Source of the DNA: DASRHT01 sp035293765
GTDB taxonomy: Bacteria > Chloroflexota > Ktedonobacteria > Ktedonobacterales > Ktedonobacteraceae
Length of the DNA stretch: 64,000 nt
Direction: 5' to 3'
Assembly (NCBI GenBank): GCA_035293765.1
Contig: DATGMF010000053.1
Coordinates: 233,077-297,076 of the forward strand
Shown here: positions 42,893 through 53,000 of the stretch, piece after piece
Layout: the number at the start of each line of letters is the position of its first letter
How positions within the stretch are numbered: the stretch's first letter is position 1
The notes under the pieces: model-generated
Databases searched by the model: none
What the model saw: only the letters and a program-made list of their open reading frames with translations
Told to the model about the DNA's origin: nothing
Made by a program: the position numbers and the translations under genes

Positions 42893-43873
42893 TTATGCTA
42901 CCGGCGGATTTTCTACTACTGCCGTCGATGCAGGCGGTCCCGCCGGCGATCCTATCGCCTGCCCGCTATCGCCACGATCACGCAACCGCCAAATGATCCA
43001 GAGCGCAATCAGGCCGAAGATCGCTATAATGCCTTCAACCAGCAGAGAGACGCCAAAGCTCGCACCCAATATCTGCAACACGATCACAGCGGTAAAGTCA
43101 ACTATCGCATGAGCCAGGATCGCCAGCCAGAGCCAGCCATTCATTGCAGACGCCCTGAGCGGAGCTAGCTGCGGCAGCAGCGTTGGCCGTCTGGATAACA
43201 AGACCAGATTGTTGCGCCGGAACACCTGGAGCACCATGACCGAGAGCGCGATATGGACCGGCAGCGTCCACAGGCGTTCCCATGCTGCCAGCAACGGAGA
43301 CCAGACCGGCTGCGCATTGAGCGCCGCAAACTGCCGTACTACCTGAGCATGCTGAGCGGCAGGGAGCGCGGCTGGATTGGCATTCAATATATACATCAAA
43401 GTGAGTATATTGATCAACGTTAAAAGTTGCTGGCCGCCGACTAAGAGCATCGATTCCAGGCCACCGTGACCAATGCCATACATCACAGCCTTATTCCATG
43501 TCTTCTCCTCGCGTCTCATCAAGAAGCGATATCCCACGTAACGACCAACCTCTTCAAACAATCCCGCCGTTATCGCCAGGATTACCAGCCAGGAGATGCG
43601 GAACGGGGCCGATGCCTGCAACTGGTGTGCGAGCACATTTTGCAGGATAATCACAGCAGGTACGCGCGTAATCATCTGGAAGACAAAGAAGATCAGTGCC
43701 CCAAAGCCAAAGTAGCGCCATCCGACCTTGAGCCGTCTGCGGGCAATAATTGCCAGTATGATAGGATAGCCGACACTGAAAATGAAGGCTATTGCCAGGA
43801 AGGCAACAAAGCCCGGATTGACCTGGACTGCCGCTGCCGACATAAAAGTGATTTGAACTGCTGATGGCGACAT
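42893..43873 (-). CDS. YhfC-family intramembrane metalloprotease with in-frame palindromic insertion
   Basis: 326 residues from ATG 43873 (AAAGGA upstream; the frame extends to a GTG at 43903). Seven or eight membrane helices. The family motifs are FEEVGRYVGYRFLMRREEKT (EExxR-type) and YGIGHGGLESMLL (zinc-binding H), as in the YhfC/CPBP-related putative membrane proteases. Residues about 226-245 (SRRPTLLPQLAPLR) come from a family II element inserted in frame in a cytoplasmic loop before the last helices. It lies between the ABC permease and the repressor; CPBP-like proteases often accompany bacteriocin export or self-immunity. Confidence 0.87.
   Translation of the reverse strand: MSPSAVQITFMSAAAVQVNPGFVAFLAIAFIFSVGYPIILAIIARRRLKVGWRYFGFGALIFFVFQMITRVPAVIILQNVLAHQLQASAPFRISWLVILAITAGLFEEVGRYVGYRFLMRREEKTWNKAVMYGIGHGGLESMLLVGGQQLLTLINILTLMYILNANPAALPAAQHAQVVRQFAALNAQPVWSPLLAAWERLWTLPVHIALSVMVLQVFRRNNLVLLSRRPTLLPQLAPLRASAMNGWLWLAILAHAIVDFTAVIVLQILGASFGVSLLVEGIIAIFGLIALWIIWRLRDRGDSGQAIGSPAGPPASTAVVENPPVA
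43141..43196. repeat. Family II palindromic element, in frame within the YhfC gene
   Basis: Arms CAGACGCCC (43147-43155) and GGCCGTCTG (43185-43193) pair 8/9 around the 29-nt middle. It has the same left (ATTCATTG) and right (GAT) flanks and the same reading frame as the copy in the MutS-like gene, giving SRRPTLLPQLAPLRASAMN. Confidence 0.9.
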
Positions 43874-43935
43874 AAGAGAAGAATCCTTTCTTGCATCTCT
43901 CACGCTTTATTGATAGACAAATCGCTTGAGCAACG

Positions 43936-44721
43936 TTATTTCCAGCGGGTCAGGATCGTCTCGCGCTGAAAAATCTGCGTCATGACCCAGACGGCGAGCA
44001 ACGCCAGCGCTGCCAGGATCACGGCCACGATCAGTGTAAAGACCGGACCAAGCACCTGGATACCAGCCGCCTGCCCGAAGAACACGGCGAAGAATGGCAC
44101 GATGATCCAGACCGACAGCTGCTGCGCCGTCCTGGGATCGTTGACGCGCGACGAAATGGCGATCATGACCGCGATAGAGATGAGGCCGATTAATGGCGAC
44201 CAGACCAGAAACAGGATCAGCCACCCGGGGCTGACAATCGCGAAGAAGACGCGCTGGCTGCTCGTCAATAGTGCCATGCCAATAATAAAAATCAGCCCGC
44301 TCAGCCAGGTCACACCAACGCCCGGGATCAGCGCGGCCAGGCTCTTGCCAACCAGCAATTCCCAGGTCCGTGTCGGCGTTGCCAGCAGCGGCTCCAGCGT
44401 ACGGCTCGTCTTCTCGCCAACGACGCTATAGGAGGCGACAATGCTGGTGATAATCGATGGCAGCAACAGAAAGAGCACGGAGAGCTGCATACCAACGAGC
44501 GCCTGCGCAACCTCGGCGGGAGACATATGGCCGAGCTGTGAAAGATTGTTGGCCCTCGGTAAATTGAGGTTACCGCTAGAGCCAGTATGCGCGACTCCAT
44601 AGACGACCACCAGCGGCAGCAGCGCGAAGATCAACGGTGGCAGCACCATACTGATAATGAGCATGCGTTGCTGCCTGATCTCCAACCATTCTTTGTACAG
44701 AATCACCATAATTTTATGCAT
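43936..44721 (-). CDS. ABC-2 type transporter permease
   Basis: 261 residues from ATG 44721 (GAGGAG 9 nt upstream; the frame is open further but that part overlaps the ATPase gene). Begins MHKIMVILYKEWLEIRQQR, typical of NatB-like permeases, with six membrane helices and the conserved loop GEKTSRTLEPLLATPTRTWE after the second helix. It pairs with the ATPase ending 13 bp upstream to form an exporter. The substrate is unknown; the Sdp-like context suggests export of a toxic peptide or drug. Confidence 0.92.
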   Translation of the reverse strand: MHKIMVILYKEWLEIRQQRMLIISMVLPPLIFALLPLVVVYGVAHTGSSGNLNLPRANNLSQLGHMSPAEVAQALVGMQLSVLFLLLPSIITSIVASYSVVGEKTSRTLEPLLATPTRTWELLVGKSLAALIPGVGVTWLSGLIFIIGMALLTSSQRVFFAIVSPGWLILFLVWSPLIGLISIAVMIAISSRVNDPRTAQQLSVWIIVPFFAVFFGQAAGIQVLGPVFTLIVAVILAALALLAVWVMTQIFQRETILTRWK

Positions 44722-44734
44722 TATTTTTGACTCC

Positions 44735-45703
44735 TCATGTGGGCGTTGAGCGTTGTGTAGCAGCCGGTTGCTCGCCTTCGCTTTTGCCGTTCTCGACCAG
44801 CTCCAGGTAAACATCCTCTAAAGAGTGAGCAATTGGCGCAACTGTGCGGATCTGAGCGCCCGCGTACACCAGAGCCTGGATCAGCGCCGGATTCTGCTCA
44901 TCGGGATCATCCAGCCCGATTGAGAGGGTGCTCTCCCGAGCAGTGACATTATGTACAAAGGGTAGCGCTTTGACCGTCTCAATCCATCGGGCAGCATCGC
45001 CGACCACGCGCACCTCTGCCCCACGTCCAAAGAGGCCAACGCGCAGCTTCTCCGGCGTATCCAGGCGCACCAACTTCGTGCGAAAGACAGCGATCAGGTC
45101 GCACAATTCATCCGCCTCGGGAAGATTATGCGTTGTCAGGAAGATTGTGCGCCCCTCGCTCTTCAGGCTCTTGATGAAGTCGCGCACCACCCGCGAAGCT
45201 TCGGGATCGAGTCCGGCGGTTGGCTCATCCAGAAAGACTATCTTAGGCTCATGCAGCAGGGCGCGAGCAATTGCTACCTTCTGACGCATGCCTTTTGAGA
45301 AGCTGCCAACCTTATCAGCGCGCCGATCCCACAGATCGAGCAAGCGCAGGTAACGCTCGGCCTGTTCGGCGGCACGCTGAGCCGGAAGGTTATAGAGCTG
45401 ACCAAAAAACACCAGATTTTGCAGCGCCGTCAGTCGCTCATACAACCCTGGCGTCTCCGTCAGAATGCCGACCGACTGGCGAATAACCTCATCGTCGGTG
45501 CCCACCTCGTGCCCATTGACAGTAGCCGAGCCGCTCGTCGGAGCGATCAAAGAGGCCAGCATGCGGACCGTCGTCGTCTTGCCTGCGCCATTCGGTCCCA
45601 GAAACCCGAAGATGGTCCCCTCAGGAATCGCCAGCGTCAAGCTATCCACGGCGACCCGCTCCCCGAAGGTCCGCGTCAGATGATGTGTCTCAATAGCATT
45701 CAT
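44735..45703 (-). CDS. ABC transporter ATP-binding protein
   Basis: 322 residues. Walker A GPNGAGKTTTVRML, Q-loop region SVGILTETPGLYERL, signature FSKGMRQKVAIARALL, Walker B IVFLDEPTAGLDPEAS, H-loop FLTTHNLPEADELC. The C-terminal 90 residues are the extension common in NatA/DrrA-type exporters. It is the first gene of a four-gene minus-strand operon (ATPase, permease, YhfC protease, SdpR-type repressor), with the palindromic operator 31 bp upstream of the start. Confidence 0.95.
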   Translation of the reverse strand: MNAIETHHLTRTFGERVAVDSLTLAIPEGTIFGFLGPNGAGKTTTVRMLASLIAPTSGSATVNGHEVGTDDEVIRQSVGILTETPGLYERLTALQNLVFFGQLYNLPAQRAAEQAERYLRLLDLWDRRADKVGSFSKGMRQKVAIARALLHEPKIVFLDEPTAGLDPEASRVVRDFIKSLKSEGRTIFLTTHNLPEADELCDLIAVFRTKLVRLDTPEKLRVGLFGRGAEVRVVGDAARWIETVKALPFVHNVTARESTLSIGLDDPDEQNPALIQALVYAGAQIRTVAPIAHSLEDVYLELVENGKSEGEQPAATQRSTPT

Positions 45704-45733
45704 AACACCCTCTAATAAGACTTGATTTTCAAT

Positions 45734-45781
45734 ATTTCAGCATTTACTGAAATACTAATATAGAGGGCTGAGGTTTGTCAA
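45734..45781 (-). promoter_or_regulatory. Promoter and SdpR-type operator of the ABC/YhfC/repressor operon
   Basis: Palindrome ATTTCAG-CATTTA-CTGAAAT (45734-45753), matching the 41589 copy in all 14 arm bases. On the minus strand TTGACA (45781-45776) lies 17 bp before TTAGTA (45758-45753), so the operator begins at the -10 box. Confidence 0.78.
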
Positions 45782-45862
45782 GGTATTTCCTACGACATTT
45801 TCATTCGTCTATGCTATACTGAGCGTATCTCAACAAGCCCAAAAAAGAAAGGTCGCGTCTTG

Positions 45863-46405
45863 ATGAGCAATTTCTTGCAGGATCTCTCACCATCGCTCGT
45901 TTCACAGGCACTCGAAGCGAATGATCTTGCATTCTGGATACAGCTATTTCGTCATTTCCCTGGAACAACGGTTCACGATGACCCGGGGATGCTCTGGGTC
46001 GAGACAGGAATTCGTCATGATGTTTTTAATCGTGTGCTCCATACAAATCTTGAGCCAGCTCTCCTTCACGCCACGCTTGATCGCGTCCTGGGTTCTTTTC
46101 AAGAGCGCCGCTTGCCTTTTTTATATCATCTGGGACCAACTTCCCGCCCTGCCAATCTGGGAGCAATCCTGCAAGAACATAAACTCGTCCACCTGGAAAC
46201 GGAGTCTGGGATGGCTGTCGATCTGCTCAGAATCAAGGAGGATATTGCAGTCGCGCCCCAACTGGTCGTCCAGCCAGTCACCACGCGAGAGCAGTTACGG
46301 CAATGTATAGAAGTCTGGGAAGATGGCAGCCCTCCCGATGTCATCGACCTGTGGTGTACGTTGTACGCGCATATCTGCTTTATAGCTACCAGAAAAAGGT
46401 TGTAG
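45863..46405 (+). pseudogene. Truncated GNAT acetyltransferase-like gene
   Basis: 180 residues from ATG 45863 (GAAAGG upstream). The N-terminal part matches the leading domain of a two-part GNAT protein (FWIQLFRHFPGTTVHDDPGM, ETESGMAVDLL, VVQPVTTREQLRQCIEVWE). The frame ends in LWCTLYAHICFIATRKRL exactly where the acetyl-CoA-binding GNAT domain should begin. A second frame (46303-46569) continues with unrelated-looking sequence. So the catalytic domain is lost, probably by a deletion. Confidence 0.65.
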
Positions 46406-46783
46406 TTCGACCGGTATTGCTGCGAGGGCAGAGGCATCTTCAATTTTCGCATTTCGATACACAAAAAGATATTACGAAAAATCATGCGGGAGAGGAACTG
46501 CTGCAACAAGCACTGAAAGCATTCTGGATCTTGAGCAACTGCTTGACAAGAATCTTAGAAAATATCTAAACTAAACATAATGTCTTATCAATGTCCTAAC
46601 ATTTTTCACAAATTTATGGTACACTAATGCAAATCGAACTTCAGTCTCGCAAGCAGAAAAAATATACTGGCTGGGTGCTACATCCGTTCGGTACCGTTAC
46701 CCGTTTTTGTGTAATATTTCCTTCATTCTTCTTACTATAAATCAGGAGAGCACTCCAGAATACCTTTTAGGAGAGACGCTACT
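46406..46783. other. Intergenic region after the GNAT remnant
   Basis: A possible coding remnant continues to 46569 in a shifted frame (RPVLLRGQRHLQFSHFDTQK), unassigned. The part from 46570 to 46783 is A/T-rich and presumably holds the promoter of the methyltransferase gene; no definite box is assigned. Confidence 0.4.
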
Positions 46784-47692
46784 ATGGGGAATCAAAACCA
46801 GGACCGTTGGGCGCAATGGTTGCTCCATCAGCGCTTTGGCGGCGACTCGCAGCGATTAAAGGCCATGTTAGAACTGTTATCGAAGGTGCGCGATAACGTT
46901 CTGCAACATGCCAGAATCAAGGAGGGCAATCGCATTCTTGATGTGGGCTGCGGCGACGGCCTGATTGCCTTCGGTGCTCTTGATCGCGTGGGTATTTATG
47001 GGAAGGTAATCTTCAGCGATATTTCGCAAAACCTGTTAGACCATTGCCAGGCCCTGGCGCAAGAGATGAAAATACTTGACCGGTGCCAGTTTGTTCAAGC
47101 TGCTGCACAGGACCTTAGCCCGATTGAAAACCGTTCGGTTGATGTGGTAACCACCCGTTCGGTGCTTATTTATGTCCATGAGAAACAAGAGGCATTTAAC
47201 GAGTTCTACCGCGTCCTCAGGCCCAATGGGCGACTCTCCATTTTTGAACCGATCAACCGTTTTACCTATCCTGAGCCACCACACCTCTTCCTCGGCTACC
47301 GTGTGCCGCTCTCAATGCGACCTCTCGTCAAGAAAGTATGGGCCGTGCATGCGCGCTATCATTCCAGCCAGACGGAATCGATGATAGATTTTGACGAGCG
47401 CGACCTGATTGCCTTCGCAGAGAGGGCCGGGTTCTCGGAGGTGCATCTCGAACTAAAGATTTCGATTGTCCCTGGCGGTATAGGAAAGGATGGGATTGCG
47501 GACTGCCAAAATTGGGAAACGTTCTTGCGGCAATCCCCCAATCCAAATATTCCATCATACGGGCAACTGTTGCACGAGGCGCTGACGGCTGACGAAATGG
47601 AAGAATTCACCAGCTTCCTGCGTCCTCTGGTCGAGACGAATCAGCGGGAGGATCGTCTCGCCCTGGCCTATCTCTGGGCTGTGAAGCACTGA
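46784..47692 (+). CDS. Class I SAM-dependent methyltransferase
   Basis: 302 residues; AGGAGAGAC precedes ATG 46784. Rossmann methyltransferase motifs: I NRILDVGCGDGLIAFGAL, II IFSDIS, III DLSPIENRSVDVVTTRSVLI, then FYRVLRPNGRLSIFEPINR. A C-terminal cap domain of about 130 residues resembles the UbiE/Methyltransf_25 type with a substrate cap. The acceptor is not predictable; the three-Cys site of arsenite methyltransferase is not seen. The truncated antiporter gene follows 24 bp later. Confidence 0.85.
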   Translation: MGNQNQDRWAQWLLHQRFGGDSQRLKAMLELLSKVRDNVLQHARIKEGNRILDVGCGDGLIAFGALDRVGIYGKVIFSDISQNLLDHCQALAQEMKILDRCQFVQAAAQDLSPIENRSVDVVTTRSVLIYVHEKQEAFNEFYRVLRPNGRLSIFEPINRFTYPEPPHLFLGYRVPLSMRPLVKKVWAVHARYHSSQTESMIDFDERDLIAFAERAGFSEVHLELKISIVPGGIGKDGIADCQNWETFLRQSPNPNIPSYGQLLHEALTADEMEEFTSFLRPLVETNQREDRLALAYLWAVKH

Positions 47693-47716
47693 TCCTATTT
47701 TTGATTCATCTTTTTT

Positions 47717-48331
47717 GTGCAGCAGTTAATGGTGGGACTGATTATGGGACTGCTCATTGGCTGGTTAGCGGCAAGGCTGATCAGGCGGCTGAATCTTGAT
47801 GTCGAGGGATTGTACCGTGTGTTTACCATTGCGCTCGTCCTGCTTAGCTATGGTCTCACCACTATACTGGGCGGCAGTGGCTTTCTGGCAGTGTATCTGA
47901 CCGGGCTGCTGCTAGGTAACTGTCCTATTCAACGCATGGATCGGCTCTCGCGCTTCCATGATAGCCTGGCCTGGCTGATGCAGATCGCGATGTTTCTGAT
48001 CCTGGGATTGCTCGTATTCCCCTCACGCCTGCCCGCTATTATGGTAGATGGGCTGCTCATCACAGGGATTGTGGTCTTCATTGCTCGCCCGCTGAGCGTT
48101 TTTATTGCCCTCCTCTTCACAAAAATGTCTGTGCGAGAAAAACTCTTCGTCTCATGGGTCGGGTTGCGGGGCGCTGTTCCCATTGTGCTGGCGACCTTCC
48201 CCTTGCTGGCTGGCCTGCCCAAAGCCACAACGCTCTTCGATCTGGTCTTTTTCGTTGTGTTAGCTTCCGTGCTCCTTCAGGGCACATCCGTCCCGTACGT
48301 CGCTAAATGGCTGAAGGTGATTAAAGTGTAA
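47717..48331 (+). pseudogene. C-terminal half of a K+/H+ (NhaP2/CPA1-like) antiporter
   Basis: 204 residues opening at GTG 47717 without a real ribosome site. It covers only the last five to six membrane helices of a CPA1 exchanger: YGLTTILGGSGFLAVYLTGL, IARPLSVFIALLFTKMSVRE, FVSWVGLRGAVPIVLATFPL, PYVAKWLKV. The N-terminal helices with the ion-binding ND/DD motif and any C-terminal TrkA_C domain are missing; intact NhaP2 has about 500 residues. Probably a deletion remnant joined behind the methyltransferase. Confidence 0.75.
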
Positions 48332-48613
48332 AACGCTTCCTCTAAAAAACTGGATATATTTAACGCCCCACTTATATCACATAAATTACATATGCTTCGT
48401 ACTTCTACGTCTAAAGCTATGACGATAGGTAAAGTGATTTTTTGTTGCTGAGCTAGCCATTTTTTAGAAGGATGACCAGGAGGTAGAAAAGTCATGGAGC
48501 AAGCAAAGATATGCCCATGACCCTACCTTAGTACTTTTTTAACCGATTACGTGCTCTGTTCAGAGAAATCATATAGGTAAGGGAAATTAAAAAGCTGCTT
48601 CAATGGAGGATCT

Positions 48614-49750
48614 ATGTTAGAGAATCTTGATAAAATAGATTGGCATCAACTCAATCATGCGTATGGCGAGGCAAGCGATGTACCGGAACTGATCAAGGCG
48701 CTGGCATCAGACAATGAAGGTGCTCGTCGGGGAGCCATCTACGAGCTTTATGGGAATATCTGGCACCAGGGTACGGTCTATGAAGCTACCTCTTATGCAG
48801 CGCCATTCCTGATTGAATTGCTGGAAAGTAACGATGTTCAGGATAAGCATGAGATTCTGATCCTCCTGTTCCATCTTGCCAACGGCCATTCTTACAAAGA
48901 GGTCCATCAATCACTGCAAGCACGCTTTTTCGGCGAGGAAGAGGTCAATTCCCTCCAGTATCAAGCGGAGATGCAGGTAGAACTTTTCTGGGTACAGCAG
49001 GCGCATAACGCCGTTGCAGAAGGGGTGCCGGTCTACTTCCAGTTATTGGAGCATGCTGATCCAAAAACCAGGAAGTGTGTGCCATACACGCTCTCCGCCC
49101 TGCCAGAGCGTGCGACGGAGATCATGCCAATCGTTCAGGCGCGTCTTGAGACTGAAGGTGACCCACAGGTTCGCGCCAGCCTGTTGCTCTGTATGGGCGT
49201 TTTAGCGGGGAAGCAAGCTGAGCAGCATAGCCAGATTTTTGGTGCTATGCTAAAGGCGGAAAATGAACATCCGCTCGTCAGGCTGGCCGCCGCAATGGCG
49301 CTGGTGATGATGAAGAATGGCGCGCCACCACTGGAGGCCGTGCAGAGGCTGGTCGAGACCATTGCCAACCCTGAAGAGGTAGAGGAGGCATACAACGGGC
49401 TGCCCTGGTCCAACTCTGGTATAGTCGCCGATATGAGCATGGTATTATGTAACCTTGAGCCTGAAACTGCCAGTATCGCTCTTGCACCTTGCTTAGAGGC
49501 GCTCAAAAAAGCTACTTCTTACAGCGCGCTCAATCTGACCAATGCCCTTCTCTACTTTGTTTTTGGTCGCAGCCCTGTGCAAAAAGGCATGACCGTCCAT
49601 GATCTGACCGACGTTCAAAAAACAGTCCTGATGACAATTGCAGCCTGCGATCAGGCATGGGTGATCAATGTCAATATGTCTCACATTATGCAAGCTTTTG
49701 GTTTACCGGGGTGGCGCGAGAACCTGAATAAATTCTTGGGGAGGAACTGA
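48614..49750 (+). CDS. HEAT-repeat protein
   Basis: 378 residues; AATGGAGGATCT precedes ATG 48614. An alpha-helical solenoid throughout, with HEAT-like pairs (IKALASDNEGARRGAIYELY, TSYAAPFLIELLES, ETEGDPQVRASLLLCMGVLA, HPLVRLAAAMALVMM). No catalytic residues are evident. Such proteins act as binding scaffolds and are sometimes immunity-like proteins; no partner is encoded nearby. Upstream (48332-48613) and downstream (49751-50043) gaps show no gene. Confidence 0.8.
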   Translation: MLENLDKIDWHQLNHAYGEASDVPELIKALASDNEGARRGAIYELYGNIWHQGTVYEATSYAAPFLIELLESNDVQDKHEILILLFHLANGHSYKEVHQSLQARFFGEEEVNSLQYQAEMQVELFWVQQAHNAVAEGVPVYFQLLEHADPKTRKCVPYTLSALPERATEIMPIVQARLETEGDPQVRASLLLCMGVLAGKQAEQHSQIFGAMLKAENEHPLVRLAAAMALVMMKNGAPPLEAVQRLVETIANPEEVEEAYNGLPWSNSGIVADMSMVLCNLEPETASIALAPCLEALKKATSYSALNLTNALLYFVFGRSPVQKGMTVHDLTDVQKTVLMTIAACDQAWVINVNMSHIMQAFGLPGWRENLNKFLGRN

Positions 49751-50043
49751 TAAATAGGATTTTGCGTAATTTATTAGGAGATTGAGAGGGCAACTATCTC
49801 TCAGTCTCCTCTCTCAGGATGCCCTAAAGGTGTGAAGAAGAAAGCAAGGGCGTGTCAGTATGCCTTCACTGCTTTAAGTATACATAATCACTTTTTCTCA
49901 CAATATCGTACAAACAAAAAACGAACAAAACATTGCGTAGCGGCTGTGAGTGAGGTATGATAACAGTTGAAGGTTTAGAGAAAGGGCCACAACACCCCTA
50001 TGGCTGATGCTGGTAGGGGCGCTATTTGTTGTGCCTTCGGAGG

Positions 50044-53000
50044 ATGATGTTGACATTACAGGGATTACTCGCGTTACTCGCACAAAGGCCCGAATACCGC
50101 CGCTTACTAGAACAACTGCGCAAAGCTGAAGGTGTGCCCGCGCTCACCGGGATCACCGAAGCCGCGCGCCCTTACGTGGTTGCCACCCTTTTTATCACGC
50201 TGAAACAACCTCTGCTGCTGGTGGTTAAAGATGAAACAGAAGCAGGCCAGATGGTCGAGACGCTCAAACAGTTCGTACCTGGCCCGAGCGATGTATTCTA
50301 TATTCCAGGTCGCGACGCCCTGCCCTATGAACGCCTCATTGGCGATGCTGTGACAACGCAGCAGCGCATGCAGGGGCTGATCGCTATGGTGGAACGCGAG
50401 CGCACGCCCCTGGTGGTTTGCTGCGCCCGCGCCCTCACGCAGCCCGTCATTCCGCCGCAGGAGCTGTCCGCCTCGCTGTTTAGCATGCAGCCAGGGCAGG
50501 AAGTTGATCTCACGATGATGCTGGAACACCTCTACAATCTCGGCTATGAGCCTGTAGCGGAGGTGGAAGAGCCGGGGCAATTTAGCCATCGCGGCGGCAT
50601 CGTCGATCTCTTCCCGCCGACCCTGCCGCGACCGGTGCGCGTCGAGTTCTTTGGCGACGAGATCGAGTCTCTGCGCACATTCGATCAGGAGACCCAACGT
50701 TCGCTTAATCCGATCAATATCTTTGTAGTTGGGCCAGCTCGCGAGGCGCTACCCATTCGCGGACCGGAAGCGGTCGGAGAGCTTGAACGCCTGGATAGCA
50801 ATATCCTGCATCGCGATGCCGAGGAGCGGTGGCAGCACGATTTAGAGGAGCTACGCCAGCGCCGCTCTTTTGATGATATCACCTTCTACCTGCCTTACCT
50901 GCACAATCAGGCGACCATCCTGGATTACCTGCCGCGTACAGGGCTGCTGATCCTCGACAACCCCGCCGGTATCCAGAACCATATTGCCGAGTTTGATGCC
51001 CAGGCCATAGAGATGAAGGAACGGCTGGAACGCGAACGCGAAAATCCTGCACATCTGCGAGACGCGCATGTAACATGGCAGCAGCTAGAGCCGCAGATTC
51101 AACAGCGGCGCCAGTTGCGTCTGGCTGATATCCTCTCGGTGGCGGAAAGTGATTTTGAGGTACGGCAGCAGGGTGGTACGGAGAATCTGGTGCCAACGTT
51201 CAGCAGCGCCAGTTCATACGGCGGCAGATTGCGCGCTTTCGTCCAGGATTGCCGCAAGACGCTCGATAACCGCGAACGGATTGTGATCGTCACCGCCCAG
51301 GCCAGGCGCATGTCCGAAGTGCTGAGCGATGAAAGCATCTTGCCAGAAGCCACCATTCACGTTAGCCCCGGCACAAACATCAATCAGCCTCCAGAAGCAG
51401 GCACCTTAACGCTGATCCAGGGACAGATGATGGAGGGGTGGCAATCGCGCTCGCTGGCGTTGCGCGTCTATACGGACACAGAGATTTTTGGCTGGTCGAA
51501 GCGACGCGGCGCGCAACGACGCAAGCCCGTCACGCCCGCCTCCTTCCTGGCCGAGGTCAACCCTGGCGATTACGTTGTGCACCAGGAGCACGGGATAGGG
51601 CGTTTTGAGGGCCTGGTGCGAATGAATATGACTGGCGTTGAGCGCGAATACCTGCTGATCCAGTATGCAGGCACCGATAAGCTGTACATCCCGACCGACC
51701 AGCTTGACCGTGTTACGCGCTACATCGGCATGGGCGATACCATACCAGCGCTCAGCAAATTGGGCACCAGCGAATGGACCCGCGCCAAATCGAGGGTCAA
51801 GGAAAACGTCCAGGATATTGCCCGCGATCTCCTGCGCCTCTACAGTATGCGCGAAGCAGCTCAAGGTCATGCGTATCCGCCAGATTCGGAGCAGCCCTGG
51901 CTGCAAGAGCTGGAAGACGCCTTCCCTTATGAGGAAACGCCCGATCAGGCCCATGCTATTGAGGAGGTCAAGGCCGATATGGAGCGACCTCGACCGATGG
52001 ATCGCCTGGTATGCGGCGACGTAGGCTATGGCAAAACGGAGGTTGCGCTTCGGGCGGCCTTCAAGGCTGTGCTCGACCATCACCAGGTTGCCGTCCTTGT
52101 GCCAACGACCGTGCTGGCATTACAGCACTACAATACCTTCAGAGAGCGTCTAAAAGCCTATCCTGTGCGCGTGGAACTGCTCAGCCGCTTCCGTTCAGAA
52201 AAGGAACAGAGGCATGTGCTGGAGGATCTCGCGCTTGGCAAGGTCGATATTGTCATCGGCACCCATCGCCTGCTGCAAAAAGATGTCGTCTTCCTGAACC
52301 TGGGCTTATTGATCGTTGATGAGGAGCAGCGTTTTGGCGTCGCGCATAAAGAGCGGCTAAAGCAGATGCGCCACGAGATTGACGTGTTGACCATGACGGC
52401 CACGCCGATCCCGCGCACGCTGCATATGTCGCTGGTCAATCTGCGCGATATGAGCGTCATCGAAACGCCTCCACAGGAACGCTTGCCGATCCGCACGACG
52501 ATCCGTGAGTACGACGACGATCTTATTCGTGAAGCGATCCTGCGCGAGATCGACCGTGGCGGGCAGGTCTTCTTCGTACATAACCGTGTGCAGGGTATTC
52601 AGGTGATTGCCCAGAAATTACAAAGGTTGGTGCCGGAGGCGCGCATCATCGTCGGGCACGGACAAATGAACGAAGAGCAGCTTGAACGGGTGATGCTGGG
52701 GTTCTCCAACGGCGAATATGACGTGCTGATCTCGACGACGATCATCGAGAATGGGCTGGACATCCCGAATGCCAACACGATCATCGTCAATAACGCGGCC
52801 TTCTTCGGGCTGGCGCAGCTCTACCAGTTGCGCGGACGCGTCGGGCGCGGCACGCACCAGGCGTACGCCTACTTCTTCTATAACAAAGACGCCAGGCTCA
52901 CGCCCATCCAGGAGAAGCGCCTGCGCGCTATCTTCGAGGCCACCGAGCTTGGAGCAGGATTTCGTATAGCCATGAAAGACCTGGAGATCCGTGGCGCTGG

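Noticed and set aside
41481..46784. Searching for an SdpC-like toxin or SdpAB maturation genes
   Set aside because: No secreted precursor or SdpA/SdpB-like gene was found near sdpI/sdpR; the module seems to lack its own toxin.
48277..48495. 72-residue minus-strand frame after the antiporter remnant
   Set aside because: Overlaps the remnant antisense and shows no motif or ribosome site.
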